DNA of 64,000 nt from Bacteroidetes bacterium UBA2475 (GCA_002342065.1 DDPF01000004.1:1-64000), one strand, 5' to 3'. Counted from the stretch's first letter, positions 36,388 through 45,922 are shown. Translations and numbers: made by a program. The notes: generated by a model not told the origin, from the sequence alone.

Positions 36388-37797
36388 ATGAAAACCTTAC
36401 TGACAATTTTTTCGCTTTTAACCACGTTGGCTTTTAGATCTCAAACAGGTTGGGACCTCCAGCAATGTATAGCTTATGCCGAAAAGCACAACATTACTTT
36501 AAAGCAAGCTGCTTTAAGTTCGGAGATAAATAAGAACAATACTACTCAAAGCAAAGCATCTGTATTGCCATCCTTAAATGCAGGCGCGCAACATAATTAT
36601 AACTTCGGGCAAACAATTGACAGGTTTACGAATACATTTGCGAACACACAGGTATTATCACAAAATTTTTACATCGCCAGCAGCGTTGTTTTGTGGAGCG
36701 GTTTAAGCCAATACAACAACATAAAAGCCAACGAGTATAATTATTTAAGTGGTGTTGAAAATTATAAACAGTTACAGAACGATCTTTCTTTAAATGTTGC
36801 CAACGCTTACATCTCTGTTATTTTTGCCGAAGAACTTTTAAAGATCTCAGAGAACCAAACTAATATAACCAAAGAACAATTAGAGCGTACTCAAAAATTA
36901 GTTAACGCCGGTGCAATAGCAAAAAGTATTGAATACGATATTAAAGCACAATTAGCTAACGAGCAGGTAAATGTTATAAATGCAGAAAATAATTTAGCCA
37001 TCTCAATGTTAAGCTTAAGGCAATTAATGAATTTAGATTCTGTTACAAATTTTTCAATTGTAAGACCGGTGTTGGATGTAACAGAAGGTCCGCTTTTGGC
37101 AGACAACATACAATTTATTTACGAGTCAGGTTTAAAAAATCAACCAAGTATTAAACGTGGCGAATATTCTATTTTAAGCGCTGAAAGAAATTTAGCAGCA
37201 AGCAAAGGAAGATTGAGCCCTACACTTACTTTTAATGCCAGTATGGGAACAGGTACTTCGGGTTTGGCAAAAGACATTTTAGGTGTAAACTATACAGGTT
37301 ATCAGGTAAGCGGCATTACCAATAAAGGTGATAGCGTTTATACACCGGTAACAGAATTGGTAACACGTAAAACTTCTTTCTCCGATCAGTTCAATAATAA
37401 CATCAATAAAAGTTTGGGCTTTACTTTAAACATTCCTTTATTTAATGGTTTGCAAACTCACACTGCTATTAAGAATGCAAAATTAAATGCGCTCAACGCC
37501 CAATACACCCTCGACCTTGCAAAACAAAATCTTTATAAAACTATTTCGCAAGCTTACGTTAGCGCAAAAGCAGCATTAAATAAATATGTTGCTTCACGAT
37601 CAAGTGTTGAAGCCGCCAACGAATCTTTTAAATACGCACAGCAAAAATTTGATGCAGGTGTAATTAGCGCTTTTGATTTTAGCACTTCAAAAAACAGGTT
37701 GTTTGCTGCTGAAAGTAATTTGCTACAAGCTAAATACGATTACGTTTTTAAATTAAAGGTGTTAGATTATTACCAGGGCAAGCCTTTAGGTTTTTAG
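36388..37797 (+). CDS. TolC-family outer-membrane efflux protein
   Basis: The 469-residue protein has a signal peptide (MKTLLTIFSLLTTLAFRSQ) and the TolC/OEP pattern of two long alpha-helical repeats with coiled-coil hairpins: WDLQQCIAYAEKHNITLKQA at the start, NAYISVIFAEELLKISENQ, QLERTQKLVNAGAIAKSIEYDIKAQLA, and the second-half equivalent YKTISQAYVSAKAALNKYVAS plus YAQQKFDAGVISAFDF. It forms trimeric outer-membrane channels for tripartite exporters or type I secretion. No membrane-fusion or inner-membrane pump gene is next to it; the ABC exporter at 41050 has no adaptor either. Its stop overlaps the convergent DedA stop by four bases with no hairpin between them. Confidence 0.93.
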   Translation: MKTLLTIFSLLTTLAFRSQTGWDLQQCIAYAEKHNITLKQAALSSEINKNNTTQSKASVLPSLNAGAQHNYNFGQTIDRFTNTFANTQVLSQNFYIASSVVLWSGLSQYNNIKANEYNYLSGVENYKQLQNDLSLNVANAYISVIFAEELLKISENQTNITKEQLERTQKLVNAGAIAKSIEYDIKAQLANEQVNVINAENNLAISMLSLRQLMNLDSVTNFSIVRPVLDVTEGPLLADNIQFIYESGLKNQPSIKRGEYSILSAERNLAASKGRLSPTLTFNASMGTGTSGLAKDILGVNYTGYQVSGITNKGDSVYTPVTELVTRKTSFSDQFNNNINKSLGFTLNIPLFNGLQTHTAIKNAKLNALNAQYTLDLAKQNLYKTISQAYVSAKAALNKYVASRSSVEAANESFKYAQQKFDAGVISAFDFSTSKNRLFAAESNLLQAKYDYVFKLKVLDYYQGKPLGF

Positions 37798-38420
37798 ACT
37801 GTTGGTTTTTTTCTTAAAATTATTCTAAGAATAGGAATTGCAGTAATAATTATTAGGGCAATAAAAATATAACCCATATAATTTGTTATTTGAGGAAACA
37901 CCTGCACTAAAAAATAGCCGATCGAACTAAGGCTTACCGTCCACAAAATTGCACCCGCAATATTAAATGCCATAAATTTTAAAAAATCTATTTTTATTGC
38001 GCCTGCAATTATTGGCGCAAAGGTGCGCACAACCGGTAAAAAACGCGCAATGATCAGGGTTATATTTCCACCATATTTATCGTAATATGTTTTTGTTACT
38101 TCCAGATGTCTTTTTTTAAAGAACCAATTTTCTTTTCTTGCATATAATTTTTCGCCAGTGGTTCTGCCAAACCAATAACCAACAATGTTTCCTAAAACAG
38201 CGGCTGTTGCCATTAAAAAAACCAGCATAAAATAATTTACATGAATAAGATCGGGACGGGCTTTACATAAAATGCCTGCCAATAAAATTAAATTATCGCC
38301 CGGTAAAAAAAAACCAACAAACAAACCTGTTTCCGCAAAGATCACAAACAGCAATAACCATAAACCCCCATATTCGATAATACTGTTGGGGTCGGTTAAT
38401 TGTTTTAAGAAGTCCCACAT
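37794..38420 (-). CDS. DedA-family (SNARE-associated/VTT) membrane protein
   Basis: The 208-residue protein has the DedA signature: LFVGFFLPGDNLILLAGIL near the N terminus, GNIVGYWFGRTTGE, and FARFLPVVRTFAPIIAG-type reentrant-loop motif with the conserved Arg and Pro (ARFLPVVRTFAP). Relatives are proton-dependent lipid scramblases, some of which recycle undecaprenyl phosphate across the inner membrane. Its ATG is 2 bp after the double-ATPase stop, so the two genes are co-transcribed although functionally unrelated as far as I can see. Confidence 0.92.
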   Translation of the reverse strand: MWDFLKQLTDPNSIIEYGGLWLLLFVIFAETGLFVGFFLPGDNLILLAGILCKARPDLIHVNYFMLVFLMATAAVLGNIVGYWFGRTTGEKLYARKENWFFKKRHLEVTKTYYDKYGGNITLIIARFLPVVRTFAPIIAGAIKIDFLKFMAFNIAGAILWTVSLSSIGYFLVQVFPQITNYMGYIFIALIIITAIPILRIILRKKPTV

Positions 38421-38422
38421 GG

Positions 38423-40261
38423 TTATTCTTTGGTTGAGACATTACTCATCCAGTCAGAAAAAGGCTGACTGTTTTCTTTGCTGGCAATAGCAGCTTTTAT
38501 GTTCTCAATATTTCCTTTTGGAATTGAGTCTATCAGCTTGCGCGTGTATTCGCTTTTTGGGTTAACGTATATCTCGTCAGGATCGCCCATCTCTTCTACT
38601 CTACCCTGCTGCATTACAACCATACGGTCGCTCATAAATTTAACCACGCTTAGATCGTGACTAATAAAAATATAAGTGAATTTAAATTCTTCTTTTAGTT
38701 CGTTCAATAAATTTAAAACCTGTGCCTGCACACTAACGTCTAGCGCACTTACGCTTTCGTCGCAAATAATAAATTTTGGATTTAATCCTAATGCACGTGC
38801 AATACAAATACGTTGGCGTTGTCCACCACTAAATTCATGTGGGTAACGGTAATAATACTTCTCATCCAAGCCAACTTTTCTTAAGAGTTCGTAAACCCTT
38901 TCGCGACGTTGTTTACTGGTAGGTAAAATATTATGGAATTTCATAGGTTCCATTATTGCATCGCCAACCGTAATTCGTGGATTTAAAGATGAGTAAGGAT
39001 CCTGGAAAATAATTTGCATGTCTTTTCGGTGATGTCTGAAATCTGATTCTTTCATGCGCAACAACTCCTGGCGCTTATAAAAGATCTGGCCATCCATTGC
39101 TTCCGTTAGTTTTAAAATGGTACGGCCTAATGTTGTTTTACCGCAACCACTTTCCCCAACCAACCCAAGGGTTTCTCCTTCGTAAACATCAAAAGTTACA
39201 TCATCAACTGCTTTTGTGTAACTCAACACTTTTCCAAATATGGTTTTTTCAGAAGGAAACCATGTTTTTACATTCTTTAATTCAAGGATCTTATCGCGTT
39301 GATATAATTCTATATGATTTTTCTTTCTTTCTTCTGCACTAATTGTAACGCTGGCAATAGCATCGGTTACTTTTTTATCCAACTCAATAATTTCACCATC
39401 ATCGCCCCGCACCATAAAATCGCTTACAACCGGTAAACGCTTTAACCGCTTGTCTAAAGGCGGACGGCAAGCCAATAAACTTTTTGTATAAGGATGTTTT
39501 GGATTAGAAAAAATTTCGAGTACAGGGCCTTGCTCTACTACTTTGCCTTTGTACATTACCACAACGGTATCTGCAAGCTCAGCAATAACACCAAGATCAT
39601 GAGTAATAAATAATATGCCCATGTTGTGTTCCATTTGAAGTTTTTTCATTAACTCCAGAATAGTTTTTTGAACAGTTACATCCAACGCAGTAGTTGGCTC
39701 ATCGGCAATTAAAATATTAGGGTTACAGCTCATTGCCATGGCTATCATTACCCTTTGTTTTTGCCCACCCGATAATTGATGCGGGTATCTATCCAGCATT
39801 AACGTAGGGTTTGGCAACTGCACCTCTTCAAATAATTTTATTGTTTTTTCGCGCGCTTCGTTCTTACTTATTTTTTGATGCAGCAACAATACTTCCATTA
39901 CCTGGTTGCCGCATGTAATTACGGGATTTAACGAGGTCATAGGCTCCTGAAAGATCATCGCTATCTCGTTACCACGGTAGTGACGCATTTCGTCGTTCTT
40001 GGTCTTAACAAGATCAACTACTTTGTTATCTTTTGTATGATAAATTATTTCTCCTTGTGTGATCTTACCAGGAGGATTTGGAATAAGCTGCATTATGGAA
40101 AGTGAAGTAACAGATTTACCCGACCCACTCTCGCCAACAATACCAATTGTTTCGCCTTTATGTAACGTAAACGAAATATCGTTAACGGCTTTAATAAATT
40201 CGTCGTCGGTCTTAAATTGGGTAACCAGGTTCTTAACTTCCAACAAGGGCTGCTTTTCCAT
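38423..40261 (-). CDS. Dipeptide/oligopeptide ABC transporter, tandem (DppD-DppF-type) ATPase
   Basis: The 612-residue cytoplasmic protein contains two complete ABC ATPases. The first has Walker A GIVGESGSGKSVTS, signature LSGGQKQRVMIAMA and Walker B ILIADEPTTALD. The second has GLVGESGCGKTTLG, FSGGQRQRICIARALG and FIICDESVSALD, with the oligopeptide C-terminal extension after the first ATPase (HPYTKSLLACRPP). Fused DppD-DppF proteins (YejF/GsiA type) energise peptide or glutathione importers. No permease genes adjoin; the substrate-binding lipoprotein at 4264 is the only matching component seen. It starts 118 bp after trmB and runs into dedA. Confidence 0.94.
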   Translation of the reverse strand: MEKQPLLEVKNLVTQFKTDDEFIKAVNDISFTLHKGETIGIVGESGSGKSVTSLSIMQLIPNPPGKITQGEIIYHTKDNKVVDLVKTKNDEMRHYRGNEIAMIFQEPMTSLNPVITCGNQVMEVLLLHQKISKNEAREKTIKLFEEVQLPNPTLMLDRYPHQLSGGQKQRVMIAMAMSCNPNILIADEPTTALDVTVQKTILELMKKLQMEHNMGILFITHDLGVIAELADTVVVMYKGKVVEQGPVLEIFSNPKHPYTKSLLACRPPLDKRLKRLPVVSDFMVRGDDGEIIELDKKVTDAIASVTISAEERKKNHIELYQRDKILELKNVKTWFPSEKTIFGKVLSYTKAVDDVTFDVYEGETLGLVGESGCGKTTLGRTILKLTEAMDGQIFYKRQELLRMKESDFRHHRKDMQIIFQDPYSSLNPRITVGDAIMEPMKFHNILPTSKQRRERVYELLRKVGLDEKYYYRYPHEFSGGQRQRICIARALGLNPKFIICDESVSALDVSVQAQVLNLLNELKEEFKFTYIFISHDLSVVKFMSDRMVVMQQGRVEEMGDPDEIYVNPKSEYTRKLIDSIPKGNIENIKAAIASKENSQPFSDWMSNVSTKE

Positions 40262-40379
40262 AGATAGCTTTACGAAGCGTTTAAATTACGCTTTATTTTT
40301 AGAACTAAAAAGTAAAATTAGATGAGCTTATTTTTACGACCCACAAAAGCCAAAATACTGATGTACAGAAGCAAAAAGC

Positions 40380-41048
40380 TTAATCCAGCTTAAAACAAAT
40401 GTATTTAATATCCTCACCCTTGGCCGTGAACATAGCCTCATAATAGGTTTTAATGTTAACGAGTTCCTGTCTGTCTGCCGGACAATTTTTATAAAGATCG
40501 TTTGTATGCCAGATCATTGGTAATTTATTTTCGGCAATTACTTCTAACGTAAATTCGTAAAGACTGGTGCTATCTGTTTTTAAATGTACTATACCGCCTT
40601 TTTTCAGGAATTTTTTATACCGGTCCAAAAATAATTTATGCGTTAAGCGTTGTTTAGCCCGCGGACTTTGCGGTTGCGGATCGGGGAAGGTTATCCAGAT
40701 CTCATCTACTTCATTTGTATCGAAACAATAATCAATAAAATCAATTTTGGTGCGCACAAACGCTACATTCTCCATCTTGTTTTCGATGGCTTGTTTGGCA
40801 CCAGTCCAAATGCGGTTACCTTTTATATCTACACCAATAAAATTCTTTTCAGGATGTTTTTGCGCCAGACCAATAGTGTACTCGCCTTTACCACAGCCTA
40901 ACTCCAACACAATTGGTTTTTGGTTCTTAAAATGTTCGTTGTGCCATTTTCCTTTTAAGGCAAAACCTTTACTAAGGTTCTCCCAAAAAAGAGTAACACA
41001 ATTATCAAACGATTCGAACTCTGCAAATTTTTCCAGTTTGGTAGGCAT
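40380..41048 (-). CDS. trmB: tRNA (guanine-N7-)-methyltransferase
   Basis: TrmB makes m7G46 in the tRNA variable loop. The 222-residue protein has the SAM-binding LELGCGKGEYT (Gly51, Gly53, Gly55), the RTKIDFIDYCF segment and the family hallmark ITFPDPQPQSPRAKQRLTH, where a Lys would be more usual beside the Pro-Asp-Pro; the C-terminal HLKTDSTSLYEF is also conserved. It starts one base after the ABC exporter stop, giving the order truA, exporter, trmB in one message, a mix of RNA modification and transport. Confidence 0.94.
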   Translation of the reverse strand: MPTKLEKFAEFESFDNCVTLFWENLSKGFALKGKWHNEHFKNQKPIVLELGCGKGEYTIGLAQKHPEKNFIGVDIKGNRIWTGAKQAIENKMENVAFVRTKIDFIDYCFDTNEVDEIWITFPDPQPQSPRAKQRLTHKLFLDRYKKFLKKGGIVHLKTDSTSLYEFTLEVIAENKLPMIWHTNDLYKNCPADRQELVNIKTYYEAMFTAKGEDIKYICFKLD

Positions 41049-41049
41049 C

Positions 41050-42807
41050 TTATACTTCGATTATGGTATTTAATTCGTACAATTTTTTAAACTTCGAATC
41101 GCTGCTTAGCAATTCCTGTATACTTCCTTCTTCAATAATTTTTCCATGATCGAACACAAAGATCTTATCTACATGTTTTATGGTTGATAACCGGTGTGCA
41201 ATAATAATTGAGGTTCTGCCCTCCGAAATTTTTTCTGCTGCTTTTTGAATAAGTTGTTCGGTTTGTGTATCAATAGTTGCGGTTGCTTCATCTAAAATAA
41301 AAATACTTGGCTGATAAACAAAAGCGCGAATAAATGCCACCAGCTGCCGTTGCCCTGCCGATAAACCCTGGCCGCGTTCGGTTACTTTATAATCAAAACC
41401 ATCGGGTAACGACATAACATATTCGTATAAACCAATTTGTTTTGTGGCCGCTACAACATCCTCAAATTTTATTTCAGGATTATTTAGTGTAATGTTGTTC
41501 AATAACGTATCGTTAAACATATAAACATCCTGCAAAACAACACCGGTATTTTTCCGTAATGTATCAAGATCAATTTTGCGAATGTCTGTTCCGTCAATTA
41601 AAATCTCGCCTTTGTTCAATTCATAAAAGCGACTCAACAAATTAATGATGGTTGATTTACCTGCACCTGTAGCGCCAACCAAGGCAACGGTTTGTCCGGC
41701 CTTTATAGAAAAAGAAACATTCTTTAAAACAAAATGCTCATCCTTATAGGCAAACCACACATTTTTAAATTCAATGTTCTGTTTTACGCTTTCAAATTTT
41801 ATAGTACCGCTGTTATTTATTTTTTCATCTGTATCTAAAACTTTAAAAACACGCTCGGCCGATACCACGCCCATTTGCAGCGTATTCAAACGATCAGCCA
41901 GCATACGGATTGGTCTAAAAAGCATGTTTATCATCATGATAAAAAAAGTGATATCACCCAGGCCAAAATTATAAGCGTGACCTTTTACGCCGACAAACCA
42001 AATAATTAAAGCAATGGCAACCGAAGACAAGATCTCGACAATTGGAAAGAAAACCGAATAGTAAAAAATAGATTTTATGTTGGCAACACGGTGTTGTTTA
42101 TTTATTTCTTTAAATTTATCAAACTCTTCTTCTTCTCTATTAAATAATTGCACAAGGCGCATACCGGTAATATGTTCTTGCGTAAAAGTATTTAATGCAG
42201 ACACTGCGTTACGCACCATTGTAAATGTTTTTTTTACACCACGTTTAAATAAAGCGGTTGCTACAAACAATAATGGAATTGTGCTTAAGGCAAGCAGAGC
42301 TAAGACCCAGTTCTTTGCAAACATCACGCACACAAATATGATCAGCATAACAATATCACCCGCAATAACTATAAAGCCTTGTGCGAACACATCACTTAAA
42401 CTTTCAATATCTGAAATGGCGCGCGTTACCAATGTACCAACCGGTGTTGTATCAAAATAAGAATTCTTTAAATGAATAATGTGTTTGTAAACCTGGTTGC
42501 GAAGATCCTTCACAATATTTTGACCAAGCAAATTAGTGATACGTAAATTTATTATTTGCAAAAAAGCTTCAATAAATAATAAAGTAAGAATGAGTAAACA
42601 AATAAAATTCAGGCCGTCAATATCTTTTCCTTTTGTTACATGTTCGTTTAACGCTTCGCTTATTAAAAGCGGACGAACAATGGCCAAAGCCGCTAACATT
42701 AAGGTAAAGCAAACGGCACCATAAAAAAGTTTGTTGTAGGGTTTTGTGTAACTTAAAATACGTTTAAGAAGTCCAATGTTTAATCCTTTATTTTCTTTAT
42801 TACTCAA
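41050..42807 (-). CDS. ABC-type exporter (MsbA-like half-transporter)
   Basis: The 585-residue protein is a fused six-helix transmembrane domain (about 1-320) and ATPase domain. ATPase motifs: ALVGATGAGKSTIINLL, Q-loop GVVLQDVYMFNDTL, signature LSAGQRQLVAFIRAF, Walker B IFILDEATATIDT and H-loop IIIAHRLSTIKH. Acting as a homodimer it could flip lipid A precursors or export drugs; the sequence does not tell which, and MsbA naming would be too specific. It overlaps truA by 8 bp at its start and trmB follows after one base. Confidence 0.93.
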   Translation of the reverse strand: MSNKENKGLNIGLLKRILSYTKPYNKLFYGAVCFTLMLAALAIVRPLLISEALNEHVTKGKDIDGLNFICLLILTLLFIEAFLQIINLRITNLLGQNIVKDLRNQVYKHIIHLKNSYFDTTPVGTLVTRAISDIESLSDVFAQGFIVIAGDIVMLIIFVCVMFAKNWVLALLALSTIPLLFVATALFKRGVKKTFTMVRNAVSALNTFTQEHITGMRLVQLFNREEEEFDKFKEINKQHRVANIKSIFYYSVFFPIVEILSSVAIALIIWFVGVKGHAYNFGLGDITFFIMMINMLFRPIRMLADRLNTLQMGVVSAERVFKVLDTDEKINNSGTIKFESVKQNIEFKNVWFAYKDEHFVLKNVSFSIKAGQTVALVGATGAGKSTIINLLSRFYELNKGEILIDGTDIRKIDLDTLRKNTGVVLQDVYMFNDTLLNNITLNNPEIKFEDVVAATKQIGLYEYVMSLPDGFDYKVTERGQGLSAGQRQLVAFIRAFVYQPSIFILDEATATIDTQTEQLIQKAAEKISEGRTSIIIAHRLSTIKHVDKIFVFDHGKIIEEGSIQELLSSDSKFKKLYELNTIIEV

Positions 42808-43564
42808 TAAAAATTTCTTTAGGATATTTTATACCAACTAAGAACAAAGCGTTTGGTGCCACATTAGCTCCGGCAGCGTTACGATCTTTAGCTTCAATTA
42901 TTTTTTTAAAATTGTTTAGCGATATTTTATTTTTTCCAACTAATAATAATGTGCCCACAATTGCTCTTACCATACCGCGCAAAAAACGATCGGCGCTAAT
43001 TGTAAAACGCCATTGACCATCGCCGGTTTTTTGCCAGATAGCTTTGGTTATAATGCAGTTATTGGTTTTATTCTGCGTGTGTAATTTACTAAAGCTGGTA
43101 AAGTCAGTATGTTCTAAAAGCATTGCTGCCGCTTTGTTCATTAATTCAAGATCAAGATCGCCATACACATACAAACTAAAATTATCAATGAATGGATTTT
43201 TCTTTTGATGTATAAAATAATAATAGGTCCTTGATCTGGCGCTGTAACGCGCATGTGCTTCGGGTAAAACAGCTCTTATATCCTGCACCGCAATTTCTAT
43301 TGGCAATACAGTATTAAATTTATAGATCCAGTGCTCTTTATTTCCGATAAGGTCTTTGCAATTACTTTCAAAATGTGCTACATAATTTTTTGCGTTAACA
43401 CCGGTGTCGGTTCTACCGCAACCTGAAAATTCAATTTTTTCTTTAAGTATCATCGACACTTTTTCTTCTAACACCTGCTGAACTGTATTAGCGGTATTGT
43501 CCTGCATTTGCCAACCGTTAAAGTTGGTGCCATTATAAGAAAGCGTTAAAAAGTAACGGGCCAT
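42800..43564 (-). CDS. truA: tRNA pseudouridine(38-40) synthase
   Basis: TruA makes pseudouridine at positions 38-40 of the anticodon stem. The 254-residue protein has N-terminal RYFLTLSYNGTNFNGWQ, the catalytic motif GCGRTDTGVNA with nucleophile Asp53, HDF-like HTDFTSFSK, and FTISADRFLRGMVRAIVGTLL near the C terminus. It heads the truA-exporter-trmB operon with overlapping coding ends. An exact TAATTTTG -7 box lies only 4 nt upstream of the ATG, so translation may begin on a leaderless transcript. Confidence 0.95.
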   Translation of the reverse strand: MARYFLTLSYNGTNFNGWQMQDNTANTVQQVLEEKVSMILKEKIEFSGCGRTDTGVNAKNYVAHFESNCKDLIGNKEHWIYKFNTVLPIEIAVQDIRAVLPEAHARYSARSRTYYYFIHQKKNPFIDNFSLYVYGDLDLELMNKAAAMLLEHTDFTSFSKLHTQNKTNNCIITKAIWQKTGDGQWRFTISADRFLRGMVRAIVGTLLLVGKNKISLNNFKKIIEAKDRNAAGANVAPNALFLVGIKYPKEIFIE

Positions 43565-43568
43565 TTTG

Positions 43569-43576
43569 CAAAATTA
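43569..43576 (-). promoter_or_regulatory. Bacteroidota -7 box (TAATTTTG) abutting the truA start
   Basis: An exact TAnnTTTG match separated from the truA ATG by 4 nt, so the predicted transcription start falls at or next to the A of ATG. Confidence 0.45.
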
Positions 43577-43615
43577 CGCTATAATTTACAATTAACTTAG
43601 AAGCCAACTAAATTA

Positions 43616-43697
43616 TTGCCACAAAGACACGACGGCACAAAGTGACACACAGAAATACTTCTTTGTGCGGCTTTAAGTCTTAGCGTCTTCGTGGCAA
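43616..43697. repeat. Imperfect palindromic intergenic element (TTGCCACAAAGACAC type)
   Basis: The left arm TTGCCACAAAGACACGACGG pairs with the right arm ending CTTCGTGGCAA, and inner arms GGCACAAAG / CTTTGTGCGG pair as well, giving a long imperfect hairpin. It lies between truA and rlmD and its last base is 26 nt before the rlmD ATG. The composition and layout resemble the CCACATAGA elements at 15094 and 49049. Confidence 0.65.
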
Positions 43698-43723
43698 AAA
43701 AATTGCTACTTTTACTGCCCGCT

Positions 43724-45139
43724 ATGAGCAAGATCAAAAAGAATTTTATATTAGAGAACCTTGAAGTAATTGATATTAGTACCGAAGGTAAAGCCATTGC
43801 AAAACATGATGGCCTGGTTGTTTTTATTGATGGTGCTGTGCCCGGTGACATAGTGGATGTAATGGTACATCGCAAAAAAAATAATCTTGCCGAGGGTAAA
43901 GTAGATAAGGTTATAAAATTTTCTGATCTGAGAGTAAAACCCAAATGCGAACATTTTGGAACCTGTGGCGGGTGCAAATGGCAAAATCTAGGTTACAAAA
44001 GCCAGTTAGAGTTTAAACAAAAATATGTTTACGATGCTTTTACACGAATTGGCAAATTAACTTTTCCTGAAATTACGCCTATACTTGGTAATGCCGATGA
44101 ATACTATTACCGCAACAAATTAGAATTTGGTTTCTCAAACAAAAAATGGTTAACCAACGAGCAAATTGCTTCTAAAGAAGAAGTAGAAAATAAAAATGGT
44201 TTGGGTTATCACATTGCAGGTTTGTTTGATAAAATATTAGACATTAATAATTGTTATTTACAACCCGAACCAAGTAACTCAATACGAAACGCAGTTAGAG
44301 AATATGCGTTTAAGAACGATCTTTCTTTTTTTGGGATACGAGATAAAGTGGGTTTATTAAGAACCTTATTAATTAGAACAACCAGCATTGGTGAAATTAT
44401 GGTGGTTGTTTCGGTTTTTGAATGGCAGGAAAAAGAAGTTTTTGCTTTGTTGGATTTTTTGAAAACAACTTTCCCACAAATAACCTCTTTGCAATACACA
44501 CATAATAATAAAGGAAACGATACTTTTTTTGGTTTGGATATTAAAACCTATTATGGACGCGATTATATTTTAGAAGAGATGGAAGGTCTTAAATTTAAGA
44601 TCAGTGCCAAGTCGTTTTACCAGACAAATTCGCCACAAGCTTATAATTTGTACAAAATAACCCGCGATTTTGCAGGTTTAACCGGAAATGAGATAGTTTA
44701 CGATCTTTATACAGGAACAGGCACAATTGCCAATTTTGTTGCAAAAAATGCAAAGCAAGTTGTTGGTATTGAATATGTTGAAGACTCTATAAAAGATGCC
44801 ATTGAAAACTCTAAAGCCAATAATATTACCAATACCAGCTTTTTTGCCGGCGATATGAAAGACGTTTTGAACGATAATTTTATATTAAATAATGGTAAAC
44901 CAGACGTTATTATTACCGATCCGCCAAGGGCAGGTATGTTTGAAGGCGTAATTAACGTGATCTTAAAGGTTTTACCAAAAAAAGTGGTGTATGTTAGCTG
45001 TAACCCAAGCACACAGGCCAGGGACCTTGCATTGATGGAAGGCCGCTACAACATTATCAAAGTTCAGCCCGTAGATATGTTTCCCCAAACCGCACACGTT
45101 GAAAACGTCGTTTTACTTGATTTGAAGCCTGAAAACTAA
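43724..45139 (+). CDS. rlmD: 23S rRNA (uracil-C5)-methyltransferase, RlmD/TrmA family
   Basis: Started at 43724 (MSKIKKNFILENLEVI) the protein has 471 residues; an upstream ATG 11 codons earlier falls inside the palindromic element and gives an unlikely hydrophobic N terminus. An N-terminal TRAM domain (about 1-60: EGKAIAKHDGLVVFIDGAVPGD) is followed by the Fe-S cluster cysteines KCEHFGTCGGCKW and probably NNCYLQ, then a SAM methyltransferase domain with YDLYTGTGTIANF, TDPPRAGM and the catalytic VSCNPST cysteine. RlmD methylates U1939 of 23S rRNA in E. coli; RlmC/TrmA-type specificity cannot be excluded. It is a single gene. Confidence 0.93.
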   Translation: MSKIKKNFILENLEVIDISTEGKAIAKHDGLVVFIDGAVPGDIVDVMVHRKKNNLAEGKVDKVIKFSDLRVKPKCEHFGTCGGCKWQNLGYKSQLEFKQKYVYDAFTRIGKLTFPEITPILGNADEYYYRNKLEFGFSNKKWLTNEQIASKEEVENKNGLGYHIAGLFDKILDINNCYLQPEPSNSIRNAVREYAFKNDLSFFGIRDKVGLLRTLLIRTTSIGEIMVVVSVFEWQEKEVFALLDFLKTTFPQITSLQYTHNNKGNDTFFGLDIKTYYGRDYILEEMEGLKFKISAKSFYQTNSPQAYNLYKITRDFAGLTGNEIVYDLYTGTGTIANFVAKNAKQVVGIEYVEDSIKDAIENSKANNITNTSFFAGDMKDVLNDNFILNNGKPDVIITDPPRAGMFEGVINVILKVLPKKVVYVSCNPSTQARDLALMEGRYNIIKVQPVDMFPQTAHVENVVLLDLKPEN

Positions 45140-45274
45140 CATTTTAACTCTTTTTATACAATTAATACCCCACTTTTGGCAAAATACCCTACATTGGGTA
45201 TTCCCATTTCGTTAAAAAGTTTGGCCATCTGATTAATTATATGTTATTTCGCTTAAACTTTAAAAAACTCGAAA

Positions 45275-45514
45275 ATGAAAAAAATTACTTTACTAGCAGT
45301 TGCTGCTTTAGCAATTAGCTTTGCGTCTTGTAAAAAAGACAGAACTTGTACCTGTACAAACACTAGCGGTAGCCCTACTGTTACTACTACTACTACTACT
45401 ACTTTATTAAAAGTGAAAAAGAAAGATGCTAAAGACGCTTGTCAAAAAACTACAAGTACAAATACATCTGGTAGTAATTCAAGTACAACTACTAATGATT
45501 GCAAATTAAGCTAA
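45275..45514 (+). CDS. Small cysteine-patterned lipoprotein, paralogue 1 of 4
   Basis: The 79-residue protein has a lipoprotein signal (MKKITLLAVAALAISFASC, lipid Cys19) followed immediately by KKDRTCTCTN. After the CxC pair comes a Thr-rich low-complexity run encoded by seven consecutive ACT codons, a Lys-rich segment (LKVKKKDAKDACQK) and the ending NDCKLS. The same order, lipobox Cys, CxC, one middle Cys, terminal CKL, recurs in the next three genes. Four cysteines besides the lipid one suggest two disulfides in the mature protein outside the cytoplasm. I do not recognise the family and no function is assigned. Confidence 0.85.
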   Translation: MKKITLLAVAALAISFASCKKDRTCTCTNTSGSPTVTTTTTTTLLKVKKKDAKDACQKTTSTNTSGSNSSTTTNDCKLS

Positions 45515-45538
45515 TATTAACCTTAAAAAAATTAAAAA

Positions 45539-45799
45539 ATGAAAAAGATATTTTTACCTCTATTAGTAATTGCTGCATCATTAAGCATTACTTCATGTCA
45601 CAAAGAAAGAACTTGTACTTGTAATTACACAACTGTATCAACTTTTGGTAGCACGTCTCAAACTACAACTTCTTCATCTGTTGACACTTGGGAGAACGCT
45701 TCAAAACATGAAGCTGGTTCAAACTGTATCTCAAGCAAATCTACTACTTCTTTCACAGGTGGTAGCAGTGAGACTACTGGTGATTGCAAATTAAACTAA
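45539..45799 (+). CDS. Small cysteine-patterned lipoprotein, paralogue 2 of 4
   Basis: The 86-residue protein has a lipoprotein signal ending SITSC with HKERTCTCNY next, so it repeats the SCxK-RxCxC start of its neighbours. The Ser/Thr-rich middle lacks the Lys cluster and instead has VDTWENASKHEAGSNCISS; the tail is GDCKLN. It lies 24 bp after paralogue 1 with which it should be co-transcribed; a strong hairpin terminator follows 14 bp downstream. Paralogue status is clear from the shared cysteine spacing although identity outside the signal and motifs is low. Confidence 0.83.
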   Translation: MKKIFLPLLVIAASLSITSCHKERTCTCNYTTVSTFGSTSQTTTSSSVDTWENASKHEAGSNCISSKSTTSFTGGSSETTGDCKLN

Positions 45800-45813
45800 T
45801 TATACACAATTAT

Positions 45814-45845
45814 AAAAAAGCCGTTCATTAATGAACGGCTTTTTT
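45814..45845 (+). terminator. Strong terminator after the first two lipoprotein genes
   Basis: A perfect AAAAGCCGTTCATT / AATGAACGGCTTTT palindrome followed by T residues. It separates paralogues 1-2 from 3-4, so the island holds two transcription units. Confidence 0.85.
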
Positions 45846-45922
45846 TATGTTCTTTTATTTGATTCGGCACCAGCTTTGCTTTCAATAATTTAAAATTCTT
45901 ACCTTTCTGCTTTAAATAGTAA

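Noticed and set aside
43597..43984. Minus-strand ORFs opposite the rlmD start
   Set aside because: They overlap the palindromic element and the rlmD coding frame, which has clear motifs.
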